52,128 bases of DNA from CAYSCZ01 sp964429655. GTDB lineage: Bacteria > Bacteroidota > Bacteroidia > Cytophagales > Cyclobacteriaceae. The stretch spans positions 1 through 52,128 of the forward strand of contig CAYSCZ010000017.1 of assembly GCA_964429655.1 (NCBI GenBank), in the 5' to 3' direction. Of this stretch, positions 41,892 to 50,319 are shown one piece after another; position 1 is the first letter of the stretch; every line of letters begins with the position of its first letter. The notes under the pieces are model-generated. The model was not told the DNA's origin. It searched no databases and saw nothing but the letters and a program-made list of their open reading frames with translations. The position numbers and the translations under genes are program-made.

Positions 41892-42652
41892 TACAGGTTT
41901 AGTTTTAAACCATCATAAGCTAATGCAATATTTTCAGGAAGTGTCTGAGAAATTTTTTTGTGAAGCCCCATTCTATGGCTAATGTGTGTGAAATATGTTT
42001 TTTCAGGTTCAATGGATTCAGCAAACCCGATGGCTTGCTCCAGATTGAAATGGGAAAGATGGGTTTTGACTTGAAGGGCGTTTAACACCAGTATCCTGGT
42101 GCCTCTAAGTTTTTCAGCTTCTATGTCTGAGATATGATTTGCATCCGTTATGTAGGTGAAATCTTTAATTCTAAATCCAAAAACAGGTAGTTTATAGTGC
42201 AGTACTTCTACAGGTAAGATGTAAATGCCATTAATACAGAAAGGTTTATTGAAAATTTCTTTCTCTAATACTTGTGGTACACCTGGGTATTTATCCGCTG
42301 CAAACACATACTCAAATTCCTTTCTTAGTTGTTGTAAAACTTTATGCCGTGCGTATATGGGTATATCTTTTTTTTGCTTGAAGTTGAAAGCCCGTATATC
42401 ATCCATTCCTGCTGTATGATCTTTATGCTCATGGGTATACAGTATTGCGTCAAGTTTATATATTCGTTCCCTGAGCACTTGTTGTCTAAAATCAGGCCCT
42501 GTATCCACGATTAAACTAAGCCCGTCAATATCAATATGAACAGAAGATCTTAGTCTTTTATCTTTAAAATCAATCGATCGGCATACGTTACAGTCGCAAG
42601 CTATAACAGGCACACCCTGAGAAGTTCCTGTACCTAGAAAAGTAACAATCAA
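41891..42652 (-). CDS. MBL-fold metallo-hydrolase, PhnP-like
   Basis: A 253-residue metallo-beta-lactamase-fold hydrolase. It starts MIVTFLGTGTSQGVPVIACD, with the Cys pair CDCNVC that binds an extra zinc in PhnP-type proteins, followed by VDTGPDFR, the metal motif THEHKDH, ITDANHISD, and HLSHFNLEQA near the C terminus. PhnP itself cleaves phosphoribosyl cyclic phosphate, but no phn genes are nearby, so the substrate here is unknown. The start is TTG, with the four-base TTGA overlapping the stop of the upstream small gene; no ATG lies near. It belongs to the five-gene overlapping unit. Confidence 0.85.
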   Translation of the reverse strand: MIVTFLGTGTSQGVPVIACDCNVCRSIDFKDKRLRSSVHIDIDGLSLIVDTGPDFRQQVLRERIYKLDAILYTHEHKDHTAGMDDIRAFNFKQKKDIPIYARHKVLQQLRKEFEYVFAADKYPGVPQVLEKEIFNKPFCINGIYILPVEVLHYKLPVFGFRIKDFTYITDANHISDIEAEKLRGTRILVLNALQVKTHLSHFNLEQAIGFAESIEPEKTYFTHISHRMGLHKKISQTLPENIALAYDGLKLNL

Positions 42653-42924
42653 AACTGGGTCGTAATTTGGTATAGGTTATTTAACAACGCTCTATTCTTG
42701 TTGTTTAAACGATGTTTATCAATATTTATGGTTCTGATGATCTCTATCAGGCTATTAATCTTACCGGTTAGCGGAAGGAATTTATTGATAATAATGACTT
42801 TCCTGTCTTTTAAAATACAATAACCCGATTGAAAGTTTCCTTTTTCATATCGTATCGTATAACTGGTTTCCTCGAGGAGTAATTCTAATTTTTTTAATAA
42901 GTGATTTTTATATTTAACCGCCAT
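42649..42924 (-). CDS. Small conserved-type protein of unknown function
   Basis: A 91-residue basic protein (MAVKYKNHLLKKLELLLEET...). It shows a strand-rich middle (GYCILKDRKVIIINKFLPL) and helical ends, with no Cys or His metal site, no membrane helix and no recognised domain. It is embedded in a tight unit: its start overlaps the receiver gene by eleven bases, and its stop overlaps the metallo-hydrolase by four. That strongly suggests it is translated. Function is unknown. Confidence 0.7.
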   Translation of the reverse strand: MAVKYKNHLLKKLELLLEETSYTIRYEKGNFQSGYCILKDRKVIIINKFLPLTGKINSLIEIIRTINIDKHRLNNKNRALLNNLYQITTQF

Positions 42925-43303
42925 TAGTGATGTACTTTTTTACTACATCCACCAGGAAATCATAGTTTAATGGCTTGGGGACAAAATCATTGATTCCTGC
43001 ATTCCTAAACTCCTCTAATGTGTAGTTGTCGGCATTGCCGGTTATAGCTATGATCGGTATAGCATTCTTTTTTTTCTCTTTTAGTTTTCTAATTTCTCTG
43101 GCACACTCAATCCCATTCATTATGGGCATATTTATATCCATTAAAATCAGGTCATAATCATCTTTTTCAAGTGATTTTAAGACCTGTTTACCATTTTTTA
43201 CGGATTTTATTACGTAATTCTGAATTTGTAATATTTTTTTTGTGAGATTTTGTATTACTGAGCTGTCCTCTGCAATCATTATTTTTACGCTACCGGATTC
43301 CAT
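42914..43303 (-). CDS. Stand-alone response regulator receiver protein
   Basis: A 129-residue single-domain receiver. The phosphorylation site is D56 in LILMDINMP, with acidic residues E12-D13 (IAEDSSVI), Thr in AITGNAD and Lys in VPKPL. No output domain is attached, so it acts by protein contact or as a phosphate shuttle. It starts three bases after the hybrid kinase stop. The kinase's own Hpt domain is a likely phosphate donor. Confidence 0.93.
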   Translation of the reverse strand: MESGSVKIMIAEDSSVIQNLTKKILQIQNYVIKSVKNGKQVLKSLEKDDYDLILMDINMPIMNGIECAREIRKLKEKKKNAIPIIAITGNADNYTLEEFRNAGINDFVPKPLNYDFLVDVVKKYITNGG

Positions 43304-43306
43304 TTG

Positions 43307-46300
43307 TTAGCTGTCCACTATTTTTTTACTGTTTTTATCGAATTCTTTGTAAGCTGATTTCAGGATTTTGAAGTCCTCCTCCAGTTCAGTAAAGTTATGC
43401 GCTTTTATTTTATTTTCAATCATAATTGCACAATTAGCGAGCTGTTCTGCCCCAATAGTTGAAGCGCTTCCCTTGAGAGTATGCATACTGGATTTTATGC
43501 TTTCATATTTTTCTTTTTTCAGTGAATCTTTAAATTTTTTTAATTCATTAGTTACCTCTTTATGAAAATCATGAATTATTTCAAGGATTAACTCCTTACC
43601 GCCATACTTAGACAACTGGCTCAATTTGTTTTGGTTAATAACCAGGTCTGAGGTGCTTTCATGAAATATATTCTTTTCTACTTCTTTTGGTTCAAAATCC
43701 AGCCAGTCTTTAACCTTTTGAATAATGGTTTTGGCTTGCAATGGTTTGCTTAGATAATCATCAAGTCCCTGGTTAAGGAAGTTGGTTCGATCATTTTCCA
43801 TGGAGTAGGCGGTCATGGCAACTATTGGTGGCACCCTGGATTGTGTTGACCTTATAATTTTGGTTGTTTTTATTCCATCAAGTTTAGGCATTTGAATATC
43901 CATAAATATGAGATCGTAATTTTCTTTACTAACCTTTAAAATGGCCTCATGTCCACTTGAGGCCTCATCCACATTACAGCCTGATTTTTGCAGGATCTGA
44001 CACGCCACCTTTCTGTTCACATCATTATCATCAACCAAAAGAATTTTTGGAATGGTGGCCACGAACTGCTTCGTGATGGACACATCTTCTTTTTTTTCTT
44101 GCACTATGTTAAGGTCATCGATTTTTTGGGCGTTGAAAGTAAACCAAAAAGTGCTTCCTAGTCCAGGCGTGGATGTAACACCTATCTCACCGCCCATACT
44201 TTTTACTAATTCTTTGGATATGGCCAGTCCAAGTCCGGTGCCTGCATAAGTCTTAGCGCTTGAATTATCCAACTGATTAAAAGATATGAAAAGCTTATTC
44301 TGGTTTTCTTGCGATATGCCTATTCCCGAATCTTTTATCTGAACTTTAAAATCATAGGTAGAATCAGTCGCTTCAATGAGCTTCAAGCTTATATTAATGT
44401 TTCCATTGTTATCTGAAAATTTTATAGCGTTTGAAGTAAGATTTGAAAGGACTTGCATTAGCCTTGTCTCATCTGCCAGAACGATATCAGGTATTTCTCC
44501 AATATAATAATATAGACTTGTGTTGTTTTGGTGTGCAGCCTGGGAGTATAAATCATATAATTTTTCAATGGTGTCCTTTAAATTAACAGGTTTGAGTTTC
44601 AGCTCCATCTTCCCTGCCTCTATTTTGGATAGGTCTAATATATCATTGAGTATGTTTAGTAGTGTATCAGAAGATTTTTTAATGGTTTGAATGTATTGCT
44701 TCTGCTCCTCATCAAGATCTGTGCTTGCAAGTAGGTCTATCATCCCAATAATACCATTCATAGGGGTTCTGATTTCATGACTCATGTTGGCAAGAAATCT
44801 TTCTTTGATTTTTAGTGATTTTTCTGCAAATTCCTTTGCCTCCTGCAGTTCGGAGTAAGTATTTTTAAGTTTCGAAATGTCCCTGGCCACACCTTCTATG
44901 TTTGTTGGGGTATCTTCTTTGACAATTAGCCTGATGTTACAGAGAAATTGAATGCTCTCGCCCGCAGCCGTCTTAACCGTGCCTTCTATATTTCTAACCC
45001 TGATTTTTTGAAACAAAGCTTTCAGGACCTGATCCAGGGAAAAGTTTTTATCAAGGAATTCTATGATATTTTTTCCAATCACATCTTCGGGTTTAAAGCC
45101 TAATACCTCTTCCACAGAAGGGCTTATCATGACTATCTCCCCATTCATATCGCACCTGAAATACACATCCTGAAAAGACTCAAAGATATTTCTGAATTTT
45201 TCAAGGCTTTCATTTAAAGCAACATCCGCCAGTTTTTTTTCGGTGATGTCATTTGCTATTACAGAGATTTCATGGATGGCATTGTTAGGTAGATAGACCG
45301 GGTTTAAGTAAACCTCACGCCATATTTTTTGACCATCCAAGGTTGAGATGCAAACCTGGAAGTTTTGTGTTTTGCCATTAAATGATTCATCATATTTATG
45401 GATCCATAGTTTTCGTTGCTGCCCAGGAATATATTTTTTGTATTCTTCAGCAAAACTTTTACCAATTTCAGGCTCGACTCCAAAGTATTCTTTAATTGCC
45501 TCCTGATAGTTATGATTAAATGACGTATATCGATAATTTCTATCTACGGACCATATCTGATGGGTTGGGGAGTCGAATATTGCTCTTAATCTGGCCTGCT
45601 GATTCTCAATTTGTTCAGCGTTGGTCTTTCTCTCAATAGCAAGGGATATCTGACCAGCAATAAAGTCCAACAGTTCAAGGTCTTTATAATTATAGGCAGA
45701 ACGGTCCTCGTAGGTGTGTACTGACATGACACCAGAAGGGTTATCGTCCTGCTTGATCAACACGCCGAGCCATATTGTCGGGAGCTTGCCGGTAAGGTTT
45801 ATGTTTTTTGTTTGGGCAATTTTTTTAATTCCATCCTGGTAAATAATTAGTGATCTGCCTCTTTCAAATGTGTAATGGGCCAGGAACCTGTTAATATTTT
45901 GTTGATTTTCAAATGATTCTTTTCCTTCTAATTCATTTACCAAATAAGCGAATTCTATTTTGCCATTTTCGTTTAGCAGAATTGAAAAGTTCTCTACTTG
46001 AAGGATCTTGTTAAGTTCTTTATAGATGTCATTGTACAAATACTTAAGATTATGGCTGCGGATTGTCAGGCTGGCTATTTTGTAATATAAGTTTTGTGCT
46101 TTTTCTGCTCTTATCCTTTCAGTAATATCATAAAAAATTCCTCTATACTCGATAATCCCTGACCTACTCTTTGTGCAGTTGACCTTTCCTGTCACAAAAA
46201 TGTTTTTGCCATATTTCGAGGTGAAGACAGTTTCAAAGCGTTCTATTTTCTTTCCTGCCAGAAGGTCATTCAGTTTATCGTGGGTTTGTTTTTTATAATC

Positions 46301-46552
46301 AAGACTTACAACTTCCATAAATTTGAAGTTATATAGCTCGGAAATCGAATATCCTAGTTTATTTCTAAAAGCTTCATTTATAAATTTGAAATTTCCATTT
46401 TGATCAAATATTTGAACAAGGTCGAACGACGAATTGAATAATTCTGTAAGGTGAGGGTTAGTTCTTAAAGATGCTTCAGACATTCCTGACTCATGGTAGG
46501 TGGATGCCTCCTTGTCAGGTAATTCTCTTTGATCATCATTTTGCATCATCAT
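43307..46552 (-). CDS. Hybrid sensor histidine kinase (PAS-GAF-PAS-PAS-HK-REC-Hpt)
   Basis: A 1081-residue cytoplasmic hybrid kinase with no membrane helix or signal peptide. In order: a PAS domain (about 30-145, LFNSSFDLVQIFDQNGNF), GAF (about 150-310), two further PAS domains (about 318-440 and 445-565), HisKA with H592 in MSHEIRTPMNG, the ATPase domain (NAIKFSDNNG, DSGIGI, GTGLGLAISK), a receiver with D885 in FMDIQMP, and a C-terminal Hpt domain with H1024 in MHTLKGSAS. All phosphorelay residues are present, so the path H592 to D885 to H1024 to the separate receiver D56 is complete. The gene begins with three Met codons; the first is 61 bp from the divergent miaA start. Confidence 0.93.
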   Translation of the reverse strand: MMMQNDDQRELPDKEASTYHESGMSEASLRTNPHLTELFNSSFDLVQIFDQNGNFKFINEAFRNKLGYSISELYNFKFMEVVSLDYKKQTHDKLNDLLAGKKIERFETVFTSKYGKNIFVTGKVNCTKSRSGIIEYRGIFYDITERIRAEKAQNLYYKIASLTIRSHNLKYLYNDIYKELNKILQVENFSILLNENGKIEFAYLVNELEGKESFENQQNINRFLAHYTFERGRSLIIYQDGIKKIAQTKNINLTGKLPTIWLGVLIKQDDNPSGVMSVHTYEDRSAYNYKDLELLDFIAGQISLAIERKTNAEQIENQQARLRAIFDSPTHQIWSVDRNYRYTSFNHNYQEAIKEYFGVEPEIGKSFAEEYKKYIPGQQRKLWIHKYDESFNGKTQNFQVCISTLDGQKIWREVYLNPVYLPNNAIHEISVIANDITEKKLADVALNESLEKFRNIFESFQDVYFRCDMNGEIVMISPSVEEVLGFKPEDVIGKNIIEFLDKNFSLDQVLKALFQKIRVRNIEGTVKTAAGESIQFLCNIRLIVKEDTPTNIEGVARDISKLKNTYSELQEAKEFAEKSLKIKERFLANMSHEIRTPMNGIIGMIDLLASTDLDEEQKQYIQTIKKSSDTLLNILNDILDLSKIEAGKMELKLKPVNLKDTIEKLYDLYSQAAHQNNTSLYYYIGEIPDIVLADETRLMQVLSNLTSNAIKFSDNNGNINISLKLIEATDSTYDFKVQIKDSGIGISQENQNKLFISFNQLDNSSAKTYAGTGLGLAISKELVKSMGGEIGVTSTPGLGSTFWFTFNAQKIDDLNIVQEKKEDVSITKQFVATIPKILLVDDNDVNRKVACQILQKSGCNVDEASSGHEAILKVSKENYDLIFMDIQMPKLDGIKTTKIIRSTQSRVPPIVAMTAYSMENDRTNFLNQGLDDYLSKPLQAKTIIQKVKDWLDFEPKEVEKNIFHESTSDLVINQNKLSQLSKYGGKELILEIIHDFHKEVTNELKKFKDSLKKEKYESIKSSMHTLKGSASTIGAEQLANCAIMIENKIKAHNFTELEEDFKILKSAYKEFDKNSKKIVDS

Positions 46553-46612
46553 ATTTTTGTTTATGATTAATAAATTTAAGTAAAAAACTATTGGTATTAA
46601 TTATTTTACCCT

Positions 46613-47521
46613 TTGGATAAGTCTTTGATAATCGTCTGTGGCCCTACAGCAGCTGGCAAAACAGATACTGCAATTTCACTGGCAAAACATTTTCGGTGTG
46701 AAATTATATCTGCAGATTCCAGACAATTTTATAAAGAATTAAATATTGGGACCGCAAAACCTGATCATTATCAACTTGGTGCTGTCAGGCATCATTTTAT
46801 TAATAATTTTTCCATAACGGAAGAATATAATGCCGGTTCCTATGCCAGGGATTGTCAACAGCTAATACATATACTTTTTAAGGAATATGATTTGATTATA
46901 ATGGTTGGTGGTTCCGGGTTATACATCGATGCTGCTATACATGGTTTTGATGATATACCAGATGTTCCTAAAGATGTCCGGACTAAGTGGAATAAGATAA
47001 TGGAAGAAAAGGGAATTGAATATCTTCAGGATAGACTAAAGATTTTAGATCAACAATACTATGATCAGGTTGATCTTTCAAATCCTCAAAGGCTTGTCAG
47101 GGCACTTGAGGTAATCGATCATACCGGAAATCAATATTCAAATTACAGAAAAAAGCGCAGAATTGATTACGGTTATCGAACCCTGAAAATTGGCGTGGAA
47201 TTACCGAGGTCAGAACTCTACAGAAGGATAGATAAACGTATGGATAAAATGATTGAGGATGGCCTTTTTGAAGAGGCAAATTCATTATATAAGTACAGAG
47301 GTCACAATGCCTTGCAGACTGTTGGGTATAAGGAAATATTCGATTATTTGAATGGTTTTAATGATTATGATGAAGCCGTTCGGTTGTTAAAAAGAAATAC
47401 CAGAAGATATGCAAAAAGACAGCTTACTTGGTTTAAGAGGGATGAAGAGGTTGTTTGGTTCCTTCCAGAGGCGATAGCTTCAATGAAAGAATATATTGAT
47501 TTGAAGCTATCAAATACTTAA
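46613..47521 (+). CDS. miaA: tRNA dimethylallyltransferase
   Basis: A 302-residue enzyme that adds a dimethylallyl group to A37 of tRNAs reading codons that begin with U. Motifs are the P-loop GPTAAGKT (10-17), ISADSRQFYKELNIGTAKP, IMVGGSGLYIDA, and the C-terminal LQTVGYKEIFDYL and RNTRRYAKRQLTWF. The only usable start is TTG at 46613, as the frame is closed by TAA fifteen bases before. It is divergent from the hybrid kinase and its 3' end overlaps the convergent pfkA by twelve bases. Confidence 0.95.
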   Translation: MDKSLIIVCGPTAAGKTDTAISLAKHFRCEIISADSRQFYKELNIGTAKPDHYQLGAVRHHFINNFSITEEYNAGSYARDCQQLIHILFKEYDLIIMVGGSGLYIDAAIHGFDDIPDVPKDVRTKWNKIMEEKGIEYLQDRLKILDQQYYDQVDLSNPQRLVRALEVIDHTGNQYSNYRKKRRIDYGYRTLKIGVELPRSELYRRIDKRMDKMIEDGLFEEANSLYKYRGHNALQTVGYKEIFDYLNGFNDYDEAVRLLKRNTRRYAKRQLTWFKRDEEVVWFLPEAIASMKEYIDLKLSNT

Positions 47522-48481
47522 AACCTTCACCAGTCTCAAGAGGTCTTCATTTAGGGGTTTGGACTTGGAGATGGCTAATCTGAAATTGGTATAAGTTACC
47601 TTATCATCCACCACTCCAACCATTACATTTTTTTGACCATTAACCAAACCTTCCACGGCGGCCAGTCCAAGTCTGGAAGCTAAAATCCTGTCTGACATGG
47701 AGGGAGGGCCTCCTCTTTGTATGTGTCCGAGGGTTGTAACACGGATATCCAGTTCGGGTACTTGTTTCATTACTTTTGTGGCTATTTCATGGGCATTGCC
47801 TTGTTCATCACCTTCGGCAACCACAACAATTGAAGATGTTTTCTGTCTGTCCCTGCCTTTTTTTAAGGTTTTAATCACATCCTCAATAGTGGTTGATGTC
47901 TCAGGAACCATGACCAATTCGGCCCCGCCGCCAATGGCAGAATTTATGGCTATATAGCCTGAATGCCTGCCCATAACTTCAATAAAAAATACCCTGTCAT
48001 GCGAGTTGGCAGTATCCCTGATCTTATCTATGGCATCTAGCGCAGTGTTAACGGCCGTATCAAAACCTATGGTATTATCGGTACCGTATAAGTCATTGTC
48101 AATAGTTCCCGGGCACCCAACGATCGGTATCCCAAATTCCTCATAAAAAATATTTGCGCCGGTGAAAGTGCCGTCGCCACCAATAGCTATCAATCCTTCA
48201 ATATCTCTTTGTTTCAATTGGTTGTAGGCCTTTTGTCGTCCTTCTTTGGACATAAATTCTTTGCTGCGAGCAGATTTGAGGATTGTACCACCTTTTTGCA
48301 CGATATTACTTACCGAATATGATTTCATCTTATAAAGATCACCATCAATCATACCTGAGAAGCCATATTTGATCCCGTATATTTCAATATCGAGATAAAT
48401 GGCTGCTCGTACTACCGCTCTAAGGCAGGCATTCATCCCCGGTGCATCACCGCCAGACGTTATAACTCCTATTTTTTTCAT
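47510..48481 (-). CDS. pfkA: ATP-dependent 6-phosphofructokinase
   Basis: A 323-residue classical PfkA. It has TSGGDAPGMNACLRA, GGDGTFTGA with Gly104, PGTIDND with Gly125 (the Gly/Gly ATP pattern), MGRHSGYIA and LGHIQRGGPPS. The length fits the bacterial ATP enzyme with PEP/ADP allosteric control. This is the second phosphofructokinase in the window; the one at 7222-8310 has the mixed Gly/Lys pattern. A -7 box and a perfect palindrome lie upstream. Confidence 0.96.
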   Translation of the reverse strand: MKKIGVITSGGDAPGMNACLRAVVRAAIYLDIEIYGIKYGFSGMIDGDLYKMKSYSVSNIVQKGGTILKSARSKEFMSKEGRQKAYNQLKQRDIEGLIAIGGDGTFTGANIFYEEFGIPIVGCPGTIDNDLYGTDNTIGFDTAVNTALDAIDKIRDTANSHDRVFFIEVMGRHSGYIAINSAIGGGAELVMVPETSTTIEDVIKTLKKGRDRQKTSSIVVVAEGDEQGNAHEIATKVMKQVPELDIRVTTLGHIQRGGPPSMSDRILASRLGLAAVEGLVNGQKNVMVGVVDDKVTYTNFRLAISKSKPLNEDLLRLVKVLSI

Positions 48482-48501
48482 GTTTTAAGTATGATTACAT
48501 G

Positions 48502-48541
48502 CAAATGTATAGCCTTACATTATTCGAATGATATATCATTC
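48502..48541 (-). promoter_or_regulatory. pfkA promoter with overlapping 16-bp palindrome
   Basis: On the minus strand TACATTTG (48502-48509) is an exact match to the -7 consensus TAnnTTTG, about 20 bp before the pfkA ATG. The perfect palindrome GAATGATATATCATTC (48526-48541) covers the expected -33 region, so a regulator bound there could control pfkA, the divergent polysaccharide genes, or both. Confidence 0.45.
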
Positions 48542-48607
48542 AATATAAAACGCAATAAAATTTTATTATGACAATATTCCGATCCAACTTGCAGGATTTT
48601 CGTCTAA

Positions 48608-49747
48608 ATGCAATTAATAATGGAAAAATCAATTCAGATGGTTGATTTAAGCACGCAATATGAGAGAATTAAAGGCGATATTGATGATGCTATACAAAGG
48701 GTTTTAAACTCATCGCGATTTATAGGTGGGAACGAGGTTAAAAACTTTGAAAATGAGTTGAGTAAATATTGTGAAGTTCAAAACGTAATTTCATGTGCGA
48801 ATGGTACTGATGCGCTTCAACTTGCACTTATGGCACTTGAAATCGGGCCTGGTGATGAAGTCATAGTTCCTGCTTTTACTTATATCTCAAGTGCTGAGGT
48901 CATCAAATTATTAGGGGCAAGTCCTGTTTTAGTGGATATTGATGCTGGTGATTTCAATATTGATACTGAAAAAATTATTAACGCCATTAGTTCCAGGACA
49001 AAAGCCATAATTGTAGTTCACCTATTTGGTCAGAATGCCAATATGGATAAATTAGTTTCCCTATGCGAATCTTATGGGTTAAAGTTGATTGAAGATTCAG
49101 CACAATCTATTGGTGCCAGGTATTATTTTACTGATGGTAAAGTTAAGAGATCAGGTACTATGGGCGATATTGGTTGTACGTCGTTTTTCCCTTCAAAGAA
49201 TTTGGGGTGTTTCGGTGATGGAGGAGCGATTTTTTGTAATAATAATGATTTAGCGTCTAAAATTAGGATTATTGCGAATCACGGGCAGAATAAGAAATAC
49301 TATTTTAAATATATCGGTGTCAATTCCAGACTTGATGCGTTGCAGGCATCCATATTGCGTGTAAAATTAAGATACCTGGATGATTTCATTCAAACCAGAC
49401 AACAAGCTGCAAAGATTTACGATCAGTTATTTGAAGGTATTGATATTGAAATTCCAAAAAGATATTCAATGAGCGAACATGTATTTCATCAGTATACAAT
49501 AAAATTTAAGAATGCCGGACAGAGAAACTTTATTAAAGAAAAATTAGCTGAGGAAGGCATTCCTACTATGATTTATTACCCGCTTCCAATTCACAAACAA
49601 GAAGCTTACCGGGCAGTGAATCATAACCCTGAAGACCTACAAGTGAGTGCAAGTGTTTCTAACAAAGTTCTATCCATCCCAATGCACACTGAATTAACAG
49701 CAGGGCAACAAGAATATATCTGTAATAAAATAAAGCAATACTTATAA
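48608..49747 (+). CDS. wbpE: DegT/DnrJ/EryC1/StrS aminotransferase, WbpE-like
   Basis: A 379-residue PLP-dependent sugar aminotransferase. K197 in FFPSKNLGCFGDGG forms the internal aldimine, with D163 (IEDSAQSIG), and the fold-type I elements SCANGTDALQLAL and VHLFGQNANMD are clear. In Pseudomonas the WbpE enzyme converts UDP-3-keto-GlcNAcA to UDP-GlcNAc(3NH2)A, using glutamate. The presence of WbpD- and WbpB-like genes immediately downstream supports this assignment. The start may be ATG 48608 or the ATG at 48620 (MEKSIQMVDL). The stop overlaps the next ATG by one base. Confidence 0.9.
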   Translation: MQLIMEKSIQMVDLSTQYERIKGDIDDAIQRVLNSSRFIGGNEVKNFENELSKYCEVQNVISCANGTDALQLALMALEIGPGDEVIVPAFTYISSAEVIKLLGASPVLVDIDAGDFNIDTEKIINAISSRTKAIIVVHLFGQNANMDKLVSLCESYGLKLIEDSAQSIGARYYFTDGKVKRSGTMGDIGCTSFFPSKNLGCFGDGGAIFCNNNDLASKIRIIANHGQNKKYYFKYIGVNSRLDALQASILRVKLRYLDDFIQTRQQAAKIYDQLFEGIDIEIPKRYSMSEHVFHQYTIKFKNAGQRNFIKEKLAEEGIPTMIYYPLPIHKQEAYRAVNHNPEDLQVSASVSNKVLSIPMHTELTAGQQEYICNKIKQYL

Positions 49748-50319
49748 TGGGAGACTATTTTATTCATGAATCTTCATATGCCGATGAAGGATGTTCAATA
49801 GGTGCTGGGACAAAGATTTGGCATTTCTCACATATTATGAAGCGTGCAATTATTGGCAATAATTGTAATATTGGGCAGAATGTTGTGGTATCCTCGGATG
49901 TTATACTGGGTGATAATGTAAAAGTACAGAACAATGTTTCAATTTATACGGGCGTAATTTGTGAGGATAATGTTTTTTTGGGGCCATCTGCTGTTTTTAC
50001 GAATGTTATAAACCCAAGAAGCGAAGTCATAAGAAAAGATGAGTATCAAAAGACGATTGTAAGAGAAGGCACTAGCATAGGTGCCAACGCCACTATTGTT
50101 TGTGGTATCACCTTGGGAAAATATTCATTTATTGGTGCCGGTGCCGTTGTTATCAAAGATGTAAAACCATATGCACTTGTCGTAGGCAATCCAGGAAGGC
50201 CTATCGGTTGGATGAGTGAAAGTGGGGTGCGGCTGAATTTTAATCATGAATCAATCGCATATTGCGATATTTCAGGTGGTCAATATATTTTAAAAGATGA
50301 TAATGTAATAAAAATATGA
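49747..50319 (+). CDS. wbpD: Sugar N-acetyltransferase, WbpD-like (left-handed beta-helix)
   Basis: A 190-residue hexapeptide-repeat transferase. It shows HESSYADEGCSIGAGTKIWH, FSHIMKRAIIGNNCNIGQNV, VKVQNNVSIYTGV and VFTNVINPRSEV, a near match to WbpD/WlbB proteins that acetylate the 3-amino group of UDP-GlcNAc(3NH2)A. It acts as a trimer in the cytoplasm, using acetyl-CoA. It is coupled to wbpE by one shared base and overlaps wbpB by four (ATGA). Confidence 0.92.
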   Translation: MGDYFIHESSYADEGCSIGAGTKIWHFSHIMKRAIIGNNCNIGQNVVVSSDVILGDNVKVQNNVSIYTGVICEDNVFLGPSAVFTNVINPRSEVIRKDEYQKTIVREGTSIGANATIVCGITLGKYSFIGAGAVVIKDVKPYALVVGNPGRPIGWMSESGVRLNFNHESIAYCDISGGQYILKDDNVIKI

